Positions 17,630 to 26,312 of a stretch of DNA of 64,000 bases are shown piece by piece. The translations under genes and the position numbers were made by a program. The DNA is from JAUUSJ01 sp964439395 (lineage in GTDB: Bacteria > Bacillota > Clostridia > Lachnospirales > Lachnospiraceae). Position 1 is the stretch's first letter. Each line of letters starts with the position of its first letter. The stretch is taken from positions 1-64,000 of the forward strand of contig CAYTNV010000015.1 of NCBI GenBank assembly GCA_964439395.1, in the 5' to 3' direction. The notes beneath the pieces are model-generated. The model saw only the letters and a list, made by a program, of their open reading frames with translations. It had not been told where the DNA came from and made no database searches.

Positions 17630-18916
17630 ATGGATAGAGATAATAGACCAAGACATATAAAAACAATTTGTCCAAGATGCGAAAGACATATTTCTGCGAA
17701 TAGATTATACTGCATAGAATGTGAGAGAGAATTAGGGCTGATACAAGAATCAGGAAAGAGAAAATTTGCCAATATAAAAATGATTAAAATTTTTATGATA
17801 GTATTGGTGATAGGACTAGGAATAGGGATTACATATAGTAAATTTAGTGTAAAATTTGGAGAAAATTCAGAAAAATCCGTTTCTGGAAATGACAATAATG
17901 ATAATGTTTTGTCAAAAAACAAGGATATAGTTTCTTCTAAACAAAAAATGATCGTGGGAACGGTTTATGATGCCTATTTATCTTCTATGAAAAATGAGGA
18001 TTTTTATTCTTCTGCCCAATATGCGATTTTGGACATTGATAAGGATGGTACGGAGGAATTATTAGTATATAAGGAGACGGATGCATCATTTTGGGTTTAT
18101 ACCTATAAGTCTGGAAAGGTAGTTCGGATATTAAATTGTCCAAATGCAGGTTTGGGACATGAGTTTGAATTATATTATTCTGATAAGTATGAGGCTTTAG
18201 TGAGTTATAGTCGTACATCAGACACTCGTGAGGATACTTTTTATACGATAAATGAGGGCAGTTTTGTTTATCTGTTTACTCTTGAATGGAAAGAACAAAG
18301 GGGAGACAATATTACGAGATATTATGAGTATCAGGATAAGACTTCTTTTGAATCTCTTGGTTCTTATATTATTTCAGGTAAGGATTATGATGATGAGACA
18401 GAAGAAGAAAACAAGCAGACAGTACTCGCAAAATATAACCAATATATGGGAGATTTAAGGATAATTGATTTTTATTTATTGGATGATTATCCAGAGAGTC
18501 AATTGCCGCAGGAGGAAAAAATAGAGGATATTCGAACAGTATATAATAATATCCAAGATAATCTAAAAAATATGGAAACAAAAGAAAATGGAGGAATCAC
18601 TTGCTATATAGATGGAACAGGGGTTAGAAAAATTAGTGCTCCAAAAGGTTCCTATCAAGATGCAAGTCATCCAGCAGTAGAACAGTATAATGCGGAATAT
18701 TACTATATAGATAATAAATTAATCTTTGTGTTTGTGTATAGAGGAAAAGAAGAATATCGATTTTATATAGAAGGGGATTCCTGTATTAGATATATTGACA
18801 AGGATGGAACTATACAAAATTATGAAGAGAAGATGAGAGGAGAAGATATATCGGATATCGGATATTTCTGTAGCTTAGGTCAGATAGAATTACAAGAGAT
18901 AATTTATCTTCTATGA
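17630..18916 (+). CDS. Zinc-ribbon, single-pass membrane protein with extracellular domain
   Basis: Uncharacterised protein of 428 residues. An N-terminal zinc ribbon (C14, C17, C28, C31: CPRC...CIEC) is followed by a basic stretch and one membrane helix (residues about 51-69, IFMIVLVIGLGIGI). The remaining 350 residues should lie outside the cell. The outer domain begins VYDAYLSSMKNEDFYSSAQY, then 'AILDIDKDGTEELLVY', a calcium-loop-like segment reminiscent of VCBS/FG-GAP repeats. It is paralogous throughout to the protein at 23445. It stands just upstream of the HTH-FHA and kinase genes, separated by a terminator-like hairpin. A sensor or regulated-envelope role is inference. Confidence 0.75.
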   Translation: MDRDNRPRHIKTICPRCERHISANRLYCIECERELGLIQESGKRKFANIKMIKIFMIVLVIGLGIGITYSKFSVKFGENSEKSVSGNDNNDNVLSKNKDIVSSKQKMIVGTVYDAYLSSMKNEDFYSSAQYAILDIDKDGTEELLVYKETDASFWVYTYKSGKVVRILNCPNAGLGHEFELYYSDKYEALVSYSRTSDTREDTFYTINEGSFVYLFTLEWKEQRGDNITRYYEYQDKTSFESLGSYIISGKDYDDETEEENKQTVLAKYNQYMGDLRIIDFYLLDDYPESQLPQEEKIEDIRTVYNNIQDNLKNMETKENGGITCYIDGTGVRKISAPKGSYQDASHPAVEQYNAEYYYIDNKLIFVFVYRGKEEYRFYIEGDSCIRYIDKDGTIQNYEEKMRGEDISDIGYFCSLGQIELQEIIYLL

Positions 18917-18957
18917 ACGGATGAGGTTGAAATGGAGACTTTATCCGTTTCTTTTTT
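18915..18957 (+). terminator. Terminator after the first zinc-ribbon gene
   Basis: AACGGATGA pairs with the complementary TTATCCGTT around a 15-nt loop, followed by TCTTTTTT. Confidence 0.6.
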
Positions 18958-19095
18958 AGGAAAAAAACGTCGAATAGTTTCTAAAAAAGGAAAAACAACA
19001 GATAAAAAGAGGAAAAATGTTATAATATGAAAACTAACAAAAAAGTTATATGACATAATTCCGAAAAATTATATCAATAATAGGAGGAAAGCGTT

Positions 19096-20886
19096 ATGGA
19101 AGATACATATTTCTATATAACAAAGGCGAAAGAAGCAGAAACAATAATAGATTTGGAGAATATTGTCATCAATTCATTAGAAAATGACCAAAAAAGATGG
19201 AAAGAATGGATAAGATGTATTGTGGATAAAAATGGAGGTATTAAAAAGTTTGTAAAACTACTGGGAGAAGATGTGAAAGAATCCACAGTAAAAAATTGGA
19301 TATACAGAGGAAATTATCCAGAGAGAGAAAATGTTATTCGTATAGGTTTTGTATTGGGATATACGCAAAAAGAGATAAATAAATTTTTACAGAGAAATGG
19401 TGGATATGCACCATTGAATGTAAAGGTATTGGAGGATTGTGTTTATATATTTGTATTAGAAAAATTAGGTTTAAGAAGTATAGACGGATACCAAAAGAGC
19501 AGGGAATTAATTGATAAATTCAGTGGAAAATCTAAGTCAGATAATGAGATTGTAGAGAATGATATCGAGGATTCCATTGTAATTTGGAACATTTTTGAAA
19601 ATGTAAATGAAATACAGCAACTCGAAGATTTTATTTGTGAAAATGTGGAAGGAATAAGAAAAAGAAATATACGGTTAAAAAAACAGATTGAGAAATATTT
19701 TCAATTTACGATTGCAGGATATGAGGCACATGGATATCAATATAATTCTATCCACAAATTGCGTACAGAGCAGAATTGGCCAAAAAAAATAGAAGAAATG
19801 TACTCAAAAATAAAAAATTATTCATGGGACGTATCAGTTAGGAATGCAAGAGAAAATTTAATCGCTCTATGTATTTTATTAAATATGGATTTAGAGATAA
19901 TGAATGAGACATTAAATATGATAGGAATGGAGTCTTTAGGTGCTAGAAATCGAGTTGAGTCGGTTATTATTCATGTTCTGTCTGAGGCAAAGAGGAACAA
20001 TATTATACAGGTAGAAGTATCGGGAGATAGGCAAGAACGGTATGGAGCACAGACGGTATGTTCTATGTTAATTAACACTCTTAAAAAACTTAAACTTCAA
20101 AATGAGGCAATGGCAAAGAGACTTATAGGAGATTTGGAAGGCTGTGTCAAGAGCATGGAGGAAGCAGAAGGATGGGTATTTTCGAATAGAGAGGAGGGAA
20201 TTCTTGTCTTGGAAGATAATACGTTATTCTTTTATTCTCTTGAAGAGAAAGAGAGTGTTATTGTGGGAAGAAAGACAGAGGCCAGGAGAAGAGTGCAGCC
20301 AGATTTGGTTCTGAAATCAACCACAATATCGAACAGACATGGAAGATTTATGAAAAAAGGTACGGAATGGCTTTATACTGATTCGGTAAGCAATAAAAAT
20401 GCTACATTGGTAAATGGCAAGATGAAAGATTGGACGGCAGGACCAATCATGTTAAGGAAAAAGAGAGAGGTTGACCTAGGAAGAGAAGAGTATGATAATT
20501 ATGATGTTAATATATTGGGCATAAATGGAAAAGACGGAAAAGTGACTTTAATGATATATATTAGCAGAGATTTTTTCTTTAATAAGTGGTACACGATTCC
20601 GCTAAATTTCAATATAGATGCTGGGGTTTCAGTTGGGGTTTCAATAGAGGAAAATGATAATTATCATAGAGATGGAGTAAGAATAATATATTGTTATGCA
20701 GATGAAAAGTATTACCTTGAGAGATATGGAAGCTCTAATACTGTGAATATTAATCAGGAAGATATCTATTTAAGATTAGGAGACAAGATACAAATCAAAA
20801 ATATGGATAAAATTAAATTTTTTAATACAGATAAACTTATTATTTTTACAAAGAAAATGATATTAATAGGGAAGTTTGCATTGTGA
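19096..20886 (+). CDS. HTH and FHA domain signalling protein
   Basis: Uncharacterised protein of 596 residues, no membrane helix. Residues about 45-105 look like a compact helix-turn-helix (GGIKKFVKLLGEDVKESTVK, then NWIYRGNYPERENVIRIGFV), followed by a long helical middle region (about 110-360). Residues about 388-480 form a forkhead-associated domain: VIVGRKTEARRRVQPDLVLK, 'ISNRHGRFMKKGTEWLYTDS' and NATLVNGK contain the G-R, S-x-x-H and N-G positions that read phosphothreonine. The C-terminal about 110 residues are beta-rich. GGAGGAAAG precedes the ATG. The kinase gene follows after 27 nt, so the FHA domain is a plausible reader of that kinase's phosphosites (inference). Confidence 0.75.
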   Translation: MEDTYFYITKAKEAETIIDLENIVINSLENDQKRWKEWIRCIVDKNGGIKKFVKLLGEDVKESTVKNWIYRGNYPERENVIRIGFVLGYTQKEINKFLQRNGGYAPLNVKVLEDCVYIFVLEKLGLRSIDGYQKSRELIDKFSGKSKSDNEIVENDIEDSIVIWNIFENVNEIQQLEDFICENVEGIRKRNIRLKKQIEKYFQFTIAGYEAHGYQYNSIHKLRTEQNWPKKIEEMYSKIKNYSWDVSVRNARENLIALCILLNMDLEIMNETLNMIGMESLGARNRVESVIIHVLSEAKRNNIIQVEVSGDRQERYGAQTVCSMLINTLKKLKLQNEAMAKRLIGDLEGCVKSMEEAEGWVFSNREEGILVLEDNTLFFYSLEEKESVIVGRKTEARRRVQPDLVLKSTTISNRHGRFMKKGTEWLYTDSVSNKNATLVNGKMKDWTAGPIMLRKKREVDLGREEYDNYDVNILGINGKDGKVTLMIYISRDFFFNKWYTIPLNFNIDAGVSVGVSIEENDNYHRDGVRIIYCYADEKYYLERYGSSNTVNINQEDIYLRLGDKIQIKNMDKIKFFNTDKLIIFTKKMILIGKFAL

Positions 20887-20913
20887 AAAAAGGAGAAGAG
20901 TCAGTAAGAATAT

Positions 20914-23130
20914 ATGGAAAAAGGTAATATGGCAATAGATACATTATTAGTGTATACAGAACAAAGAATAGAAGATGGTCTGGAAATAACTTCTGAGAGA
21001 GAGGTAGAAAAAGTCTCGAAAGAGGGTCTGGAAAAAGCTTTAGAAGGGGCTTTAGGAGAATATTTAGAAGAGGACTTAGACTTAAAAAAAACAAGGGAGT
21101 ATATGGAAAAGAGTTTTAGGGACTTTAGTATTGTGAAAGAACTAGGAAGGGGTTCTCGGGGAAAAAATAAGATATATTTGATAAGGAAAAAAGGTTCCTT
21201 TCTGAATGAAAACATAGATTCATCTGATATAGAAGAATATGCATTGAAAAAGATATCCATTATTCGGAAAAAAAAGAATAAAAATGATTGTACGGAAACG
21301 GAATTAGAAAATTATGAAAAAAAGCGTCAAAAAAGAATAGAGCATGTACTTAAATCGGAGCAGAGAAGTATGACTAGTCTGAAGGATTCACAGCATGTAG
21401 TGAGGATGCTCGGGTATGAACTCTGGGAGTATGAGTATGATGATGAGTTCGGAGTATGTATGTTTGTTCAAATGAAGGTATATGAAACTTTAAAGGAACA
21501 GCTGAGAAAAAGAGAGAAATTTTCAGAAAATGAAATGAAAGAAATCATGAGAGATATTGGCAGGGCATTAGAAGATTGTGAGGCAAGTCAAATTATTCAC
21601 TGCGATATTAAACCGAGTAATATTTTTTATGACAGAGATAGGAAGCGATATTTGCTTGGAGATTTTGGTGCCTCGGTTCATAAAGATGATGCGGATATGA
21701 TAGGATATACGATTTTGTATGCGGCACCAGAGCAATTAAGAAGAGAAAAAGTAGATTTTTATACTGACGTCTATAGTTTTGGATTGACATTGTATCAGGT
21801 CGCAAATAATAATTCTCATCCTTTTATGAAATATAAAAGGGAAACTTGTGAAGAGAATATTCAGATGCGGTTAGAGCATGATGAAGATTTAGAGTTTCCA
21901 AGAGGAGGTTTAAGTGAAAAAGTTGCGAAGTTATTTATAAAAGCTTGTAAATATGATGAAAATGAGAGATATCAATCCATTACAGAACTTTTAGATGCAC
22001 TCGATGAGATAGATTTTCCTACGGACACAGCTAATATTGAGGAAGAAGAGGATTCTTCTCATCAGATTCCTGGAAAGAATGATATTTCAGATATAGAGAA
22101 AGAGAGGGAAAAAGAAGATTTCTTTTGGAAGTATTTAAATGAAAAGGAAGATTATATTCAAGGAGCAGACTATACAGGGAAATGTGGCGAGAATGTATTT
22201 TTTACTTTTCGAAAATCGACAGGACATTTGAATATATATGGAAATGGTGAAATAGTATCCGTGCATCATTATGCCAGAGAGGAAAGATTTGTAGAACAAT
22301 CAGAGGAGGGAATAGTAGAAAATAGAAAGGAGTTAGACGAGGGAGTCAGTATTATATCAGCATTTGAGGAATTTATAGAGGATATTGTAAAGATTACGAT
22401 TCACGAAAATATAACCAAAATAGATGAAATGGCATTTATCAAATTTCCAAAATTGAAATATGTTTTTATAGGACCAGATATAAAAAGAATACCATGTAAA
22501 TGCTTTATGGGTTGTGAAAAATTAAAAACTGTTTTTTTGCCAGAAGATTTGCTTGAGATAGATGATATGGCTTTTTGGGGCTGTGAGGCTTTAGAAAAGA
22601 TAAATTTTCCCCAAAATATGTACAGAATAGGAGTGGCTGCTTTTAAAAAATGTAAAAAATTAACCGTGCTTTCTTTTACTAAAATTGAGGAAATTGACTG
22701 GTTTGCTTTTCAGGAATCTGGTTTAGAGAAAGTGCATCTATGGAATATTAGGAAAATTGGTCGGGAAGCATTTTCAGAGACATTTCGGTTAAAGAATGTG
22801 TATATCGGTTCCTACTGGATAATAGAGAAAGCTTGTTTTGCAAATTCCTCTATCGTAATTTTAGAAATCGGAAGGAAGGGAGGAGGGTTTGGATACAAAA
22901 TAGAAGATGATATTTTATTATTATGTAAAAATTTAGAGAAAATAAATATGAATATGGAACCAGGATGTAAGACGAAAGCTTTTGAGGCATATAAGGAAAT
23001 TTTGAGTGTACATAAGGTATCTGCTTTGAAAAAAATCAGTCAAAAATTTTTAATGAGAATAATCGGTGTTCGTAGGAATCAAAAAAATTATAGTAAAATT
23101 AAAATGGAGTATGAAAAAATATTAAATTAG
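20914..23130 (+). CDS. Ser/Thr protein kinase fused to BspA-type leucine-rich repeats
   Basis: Hanks-type kinase of 738 residues. The kinase domain (about 72-375) has the glycine loop GRGSRG (78-83), the ATP lysine in YALKK (112 or 113), HCDIKPSN with catalytic D231, DFG (250-252), APEQ and TDVYSFG. All expected catalytic residues are present. After an acidic linker (about 376-415), the C-terminal 300 residues carry LRR_5/BspA repeats (IDEMAFIKFPKLKYVFIGPD, IDDMAFWGCEALEKINFPQ). No membrane helix is visible, unlike PASTA kinases. The first ATG is poorly spaced from GGAGAAG, so the second ATG at 20929 is a possible start. It probably signals together with the HTH-FHA protein upstream. Confidence 0.85.
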   Translation: MEKGNMAIDTLLVYTEQRIEDGLEITSEREVEKVSKEGLEKALEGALGEYLEEDLDLKKTREYMEKSFRDFSIVKELGRGSRGKNKIYLIRKKGSFLNENIDSSDIEEYALKKISIIRKKKNKNDCTETELENYEKKRQKRIEHVLKSEQRSMTSLKDSQHVVRMLGYELWEYEYDDEFGVCMFVQMKVYETLKEQLRKREKFSENEMKEIMRDIGRALEDCEASQIIHCDIKPSNIFYDRDRKRYLLGDFGASVHKDDADMIGYTILYAAPEQLRREKVDFYTDVYSFGLTLYQVANNNSHPFMKYKRETCEENIQMRLEHDEDLEFPRGGLSEKVAKLFIKACKYDENERYQSITELLDALDEIDFPTDTANIEEEEDSSHQIPGKNDISDIEKEREKEDFFWKYLNEKEDYIQGADYTGKCGENVFFTFRKSTGHLNIYGNGEIVSVHHYAREERFVEQSEEGIVENRKELDEGVSIISAFEEFIEDIVKITIHENITKIDEMAFIKFPKLKYVFIGPDIKRIPCKCFMGCEKLKTVFLPEDLLEIDDMAFWGCEALEKINFPQNMYRIGVAAFKKCKKLTVLSFTKIEEIDWFAFQESGLEKVHLWNIRKIGREAFSETFRLKNVYIGSYWIIEKACFANSSIVILEIGRKGGGFGYKIEDDILLLCKNLEKINMNMEPGCKTKAFEAYKEILSVHKVSALKKISQKFLMRIIGVRRNQKNYSKIKMEYEKILN

Positions 23131-23228
23131 GAATCAGCATATTATTTCTCTTATTCGTAAATAAATAGAAAAAATAGTTTCTAAAAATGGAAGTTTGCGA
23201 GAACGATATTGCATATTTAAAATATAAT

Positions 23229-23262
23229 AGAGACAGTAAAAGGAGAAAACTTTTGCTGTCTC
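23229..23262 (+). terminator. Terminator after the kinase gene
   Basis: AGAGACAGTAAAAG pairs with CTTTTGCTGTCTCT around GAGAAAA, followed by ATTTATATT. The 314-bp gap up to the next gene holds this hairpin and otherwise AT-rich sequence. It also holds AATAGTTTCTAAAAATGGA at about 23171, a near copy of a motif seen at about 18973 ahead of the FHA gene. Confidence 0.6.
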
Positions 23263-23444
23263 TATTTATATTCAAGATAAAGGAGATTTAGAGAGAAAAA
23301 ATTATATATTGACGATAAAATACCATTGAAACACCGCTGGAAATAGTAATATGAGTTAATTTGAGTATTTTAGGTGATTCATAATTTTGTTTGAAAACTT
23401 TGGATTGTGAAATGGAAGATAAATTCATGTGGGAGGTGGAGAAG

Positions 23445-24794
23445 ATGAAATGTCCATATTGCGATGCACGAATCGAAGACGATAGTAAGTTTTGTCCAGA
23501 TTGTAAGAAAAAAATTCCTAGATGTCCTTCATGTGGAAAAGCTTTGCGTTTGGGACAGAGATTTTGCAATAATGATGGAACGCCGATTCCAGAATCTGTA
23601 TATCAAGAGGATTTTTTGTTAGAAGATGAAAAAGAGACAGGAAGTAAAAAAGGAAAGAAGAAAACCAATATCATATTGATGGCGATAATTATAATTTTTG
23701 GAGTGGTTCTTTGTTTGGGCGGATATTTTTTTTACAAAAATAAATCTCAAACTGGGCAAGATACAATAGAAGATAAGACTACGCAGTCTACAAAAGACAC
23801 TACAACGTATGAAAATAAAGAAGTTTCGGAAACAGTTTATAATGACTACTTAACTTCGCTAAAAGAAAATCAAACTTATGACACTGCCCAATACGCCATC
23901 TTGGATATTGACCAAGATAATATACCAGAGTTATTAGTTTATAGTGATTGGAATGATACAGTTTTTGCCTATACATATAGAGACGAAGAGGTAGTTCAGA
24001 TTTCCGATTGCCCTGATGCAGGGTTTGGGCATGTTTTAGAATTGCATTATTCATTAAAATACAAAGCTTTAGTTCCATATGACCGTACATCAGGTACACA
24101 TGAGGAGCGTTTCTTCCAGTTGAATGGAACTAGTTTCTCTCATCTATTTTCTGTAGGGTGGGAAGATGAAAAAGCGGCAACGTATACTCGTTATTATACG
24201 TATCGAGATGATACTTCTTCAAAATCACTTGGCTCTTATATTTATGCAGGAGAAGGATATGACGAAGCAACAGCAGAAAAAAGCAAGCAAGAAGTACTGG
24301 CTAAATACAACGAGTATGCAGGGGACTTGGAAGTGATTCCATTTTATGCATTAGCAGATTTTTCAGTTGGTGGGTCATCTCATAGGGAGAAAATACAAGA
24401 AATCAAGGCAATATACGATGATATTGAGGAGAATCTTGATAAAATGACGAAATATGACGAAGAGTATGGAGTGACTTCCTATGTGGATGATACAAAAAGA
24501 ATCAGAAAAATTATTGCTCCAGCTGGAAGTTATGATAATTTAAATGATTCGACAGTGGATCAATATAATGCAGAATATTGGTATGAAGACAATAATTTAA
24601 TTTTTGTATTGGTATCCAATGATGAAGACCAATATTATCGATTTTATATGGATGGCTATAAATGCTTCAGATATATTGACTCGGAGGGAAGAGTACATGA
24701 TTACGAGAACGGGGAAGATGGCTTAGAGATATCAGAGGTTGGCAGATTTTGTAGCCTTGGAATGATGGAATTACATTGGCGTGGTATCACTTAA
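23445..24794 (+). CDS. Paralogous zinc-ribbon membrane protein
   Basis: Protein of 449 residues, paralogue of the product at 17630. Two zinc-ribbon-like knuckle pairs open it: CPYC...CPDC, then CPSC...CNND, where the second ribbon has Asp in place of the last Cys. One membrane helix follows (IILMAIIIIFGVVLCLGGYF), then an extracellular domain that aligns with the paralogue (TVYNDYLTSLKENQTYDTAQ, 'YAILDIDQDNIPELLVYSDW'). The ATG at 23445 is preferred over an in-frame ATG at 23391 because GGGAGGTGGAG lies at ideal distance. Flanking the FHA/kinase pair with two copies of this family suggests a functional link. The biochemical role is unknown. Confidence 0.72.
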   Translation: MKCPYCDARIEDDSKFCPDCKKKIPRCPSCGKALRLGQRFCNNDGTPIPESVYQEDFLLEDEKETGSKKGKKKTNIILMAIIIIFGVVLCLGGYFFYKNKSQTGQDTIEDKTTQSTKDTTTYENKEVSETVYNDYLTSLKENQTYDTAQYAILDIDQDNIPELLVYSDWNDTVFAYTYRDEEVVQISDCPDAGFGHVLELHYSLKYKALVPYDRTSGTHEERFFQLNGTSFSHLFSVGWEDEKAATYTRYYTYRDDTSSKSLGSYIYAGEGYDEATAEKSKQEVLAKYNEYAGDLEVIPFYALADFSVGGSSHREKIQEIKAIYDDIEENLDKMTKYDEEYGVTSYVDDTKRIRKIIAPAGSYDNLNDSTVDQYNAEYWYEDNNLIFVLVSNDEDQYYRFYMDGYKCFRYIDSEGRVHDYENGEDGLEISEVGRFCSLGMMELHWRGIT

Positions 24795-24885
24795 ATAATG
24801 GAAATTTAATATTGCAAAGCAAAGAACTAACAAGGTTTGAAGTGTGTATGATTTTCTAAACTGTGGGGAAGAAAGGAAAAGAGAT

Positions 24886-25269
24886 ATGTTAAAGATTTAT
24901 GGTATTGTTTTAGGTATTATTTTTGGATGTTTTGCGATTATGTGTTTGCCAACGCTAGGTATTAATGGCCTTTGGAGAGTTCTCATGTTTGTTGCCTATG
25001 TATGGAATTTGGTTATTTGTTTTATGCTTGCATTTCGCTGTAAAAGACAGTACGGAAAATATTTAATTTATGCATTGGCAGATGGGGCAATTTTAAAACT
25101 TATATCACAGATTATTGTGCTTCAGTACTATGATCAGATAGTGGATACCTCTTCATTATCTGTAATTGTTGTTATTATAACGATTTTCGAAGTAGTACTA
25201 TGCTGTTATCTGATGAAAGCAGGAGGAATGATTTTTACTCAGAACAAAAATCACTCTGACAGATTATAA
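24886..25269 (+). CDS. Small multi-pass membrane protein
   Basis: Hydrophobic protein of 127 residues with about four membrane helices (IYGIVLGIIFGCFAIMCLP; LWRVLMFVAYVWNLVICFML; AIYALADGAILKLI-like; LSVIVVIITIFEVVLCCYLM). It is homologous to the membrane half of the next gene (shared QYGK-LxYALAxGAILKxI and YxMKxxxMI), so it looks like the same module without zinc ribbons. The ATG at 24886 follows AGGAAAAGAG. The function is unknown. It lies in the zinc-ribbon gene block. Confidence 0.65.
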   Translation: MLKIYGIVLGIIFGCFAIMCLPTLGINGLWRVLMFVAYVWNLVICFMLAFRCKRQYGKYLIYALADGAILKLISQIIVLQYYDQIVDTSSLSVIVVIITIFEVVLCCYLMKAGGMIFTQNKNHSDRL

Positions 25270-25328
25270 TGGCAACACTGGTTGTCTTGTGAAATATTTA
25301 TAAGAGTAAAAAACGAGGAGGATTTGAA

Positions 25329-26312
25329 ATGAAAAAATGTATTGTCTGTAAAAAAGAAATACTTCCAAAGGCGATAATATGCCCGTATTGTTCAGCAAAA
25401 CAAGAAGAAAATGGCAGTGAACAATTAAAGAAAGATGCAACAAATGGCGAAGAGCAGGGATTAAAAGTAATACAAGAAATACCTGGGGAACTTTTTGATG
25501 TACTGAAAGAGGCAAAAGTAGAAAAAATATCTGATATACCAAAAGAGGTAAAAACAGAAAAAATATCTAATGAATCAAAAGAGGTGACGATAGAAAAAGC
25601 ATTTGATATACCAAAAGAAAAAGTAGAGGAAGAAGAAAATAAAACCTCAGATGCAGAAAAAAATCAATTTCCAAAAAGATGCAGTGTTTGTGGAGAAATA
25701 TTAAATGATGAGGATAAATTTTGTGCTGGATGTGGTACAAAAGTAAAAACAGAAGAATCTAAGATAGAAAACAAAATAGAAGCTCAAATACGAAAGATGA
25801 AAGGAATTCTAAAGTATTATGGTATTATTTGTGGAGTGATTTTTGCTTTTTTTGCTCTTATCTATCTCCCATGGCTTTTGGCTTATAGTAGTTCAGCAAA
25901 GTTATGTGGTTTTCTTATGATTGTGGCTTGTCTATGGAGTGCATTCATTTCTTTTATGATATCATTTGGTTGCCAAAAACAATATGGAAAGCATTTGCTT
26001 TATGCATTGGCAGGGGGAGCAATTCTGAAAATAATATTACATTTTATTAGGATTTCACCATATAATGTGATGATAACGATATCCTTTGGTTCCATCATAA
26101 ATGTTTTACTGACAGCGGTAGTAGTGGTATTATATTACTATATTATGAAAGTAGAAGAAATGATTTTGATGGAGGATCAAAAACCTGTTAACAGATTGTC
26201 AAAGAAATACCAGAAGTTTTGCGAGATATTATTAATACGAGAAAAAATTATGCAAACTCTGTCAATAATAATACTACTGCACAGTGTACACCAAGTACAT
26301 TACATGAGATGA
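25329..26312 (+). CDS. Double zinc-ribbon multi-pass membrane protein
   Basis: Protein of up to 327 residues. The first zinc ribbon is C4/C7/C18/C21 (CIVC...CPYC). A charged linker contains three 12-residue repeats (VEKISDIPKEVK-like). A second ribbon (CSVCGEILNDEDKFCAGC) leads to about four membrane helices homologous to the preceding gene. The family end seems to be near DQKPVNRL (about 26198), where the preceding paralogue stops. Here the stop position reads TCA and the frame runs on about 35 residues into the next gene, which looks like readthrough after loss of a stop codon. The cytoplasmic zinc ribbons may bind protein or nucleic acid partners. Confidence 0.65.
   Translation: MKKCIVCKKEILPKAIICPYCSAKQEENGSEQLKKDATNGEEQGLKVIQEIPGELFDVLKEAKVEKISDIPKEVKTEKISNESKEVTIEKAFDIPKEKVEEEENKTSDAEKNQFPKRCSVCGEILNDEDKFCAGCGTKVKTEESKIENKIEAQIRKMKGILKYYGIICGVIFAFFALIYLPWLLAYSSSAKLCGFLMIVACLWSAFISFMISFGCQKQYGKHLLYALAGGAILKIILHFIRISPYNVMITISFGSIINVLLTAVVVVLYYYIMKVEEMILMEDQKPVNRLSKKYQKFCEILLIREKIMQTLSIIILLHSVHQVHYMR
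25518..25625 (+). repeat. Three tandem 36-bp coding repeats
   Basis: Three in-frame 36-nt units encode VEKISDIPKEVK, TEKISNESKEVT and IEKAFDIPKEKV in the linker between the two zinc ribbons. The units have diverged by point changes but keep the same length, consistent with replication slippage. Confidence 0.7.

Noticed and set aside
18973..23190. Shared AATAGTTTCTAAAAA(A/T)GGA motif ahead of the FHA gene and after the kinase gene
   Set aside because: Only two copies in very AT-rich DNA and at different distances from genes; not enough to call an operator.
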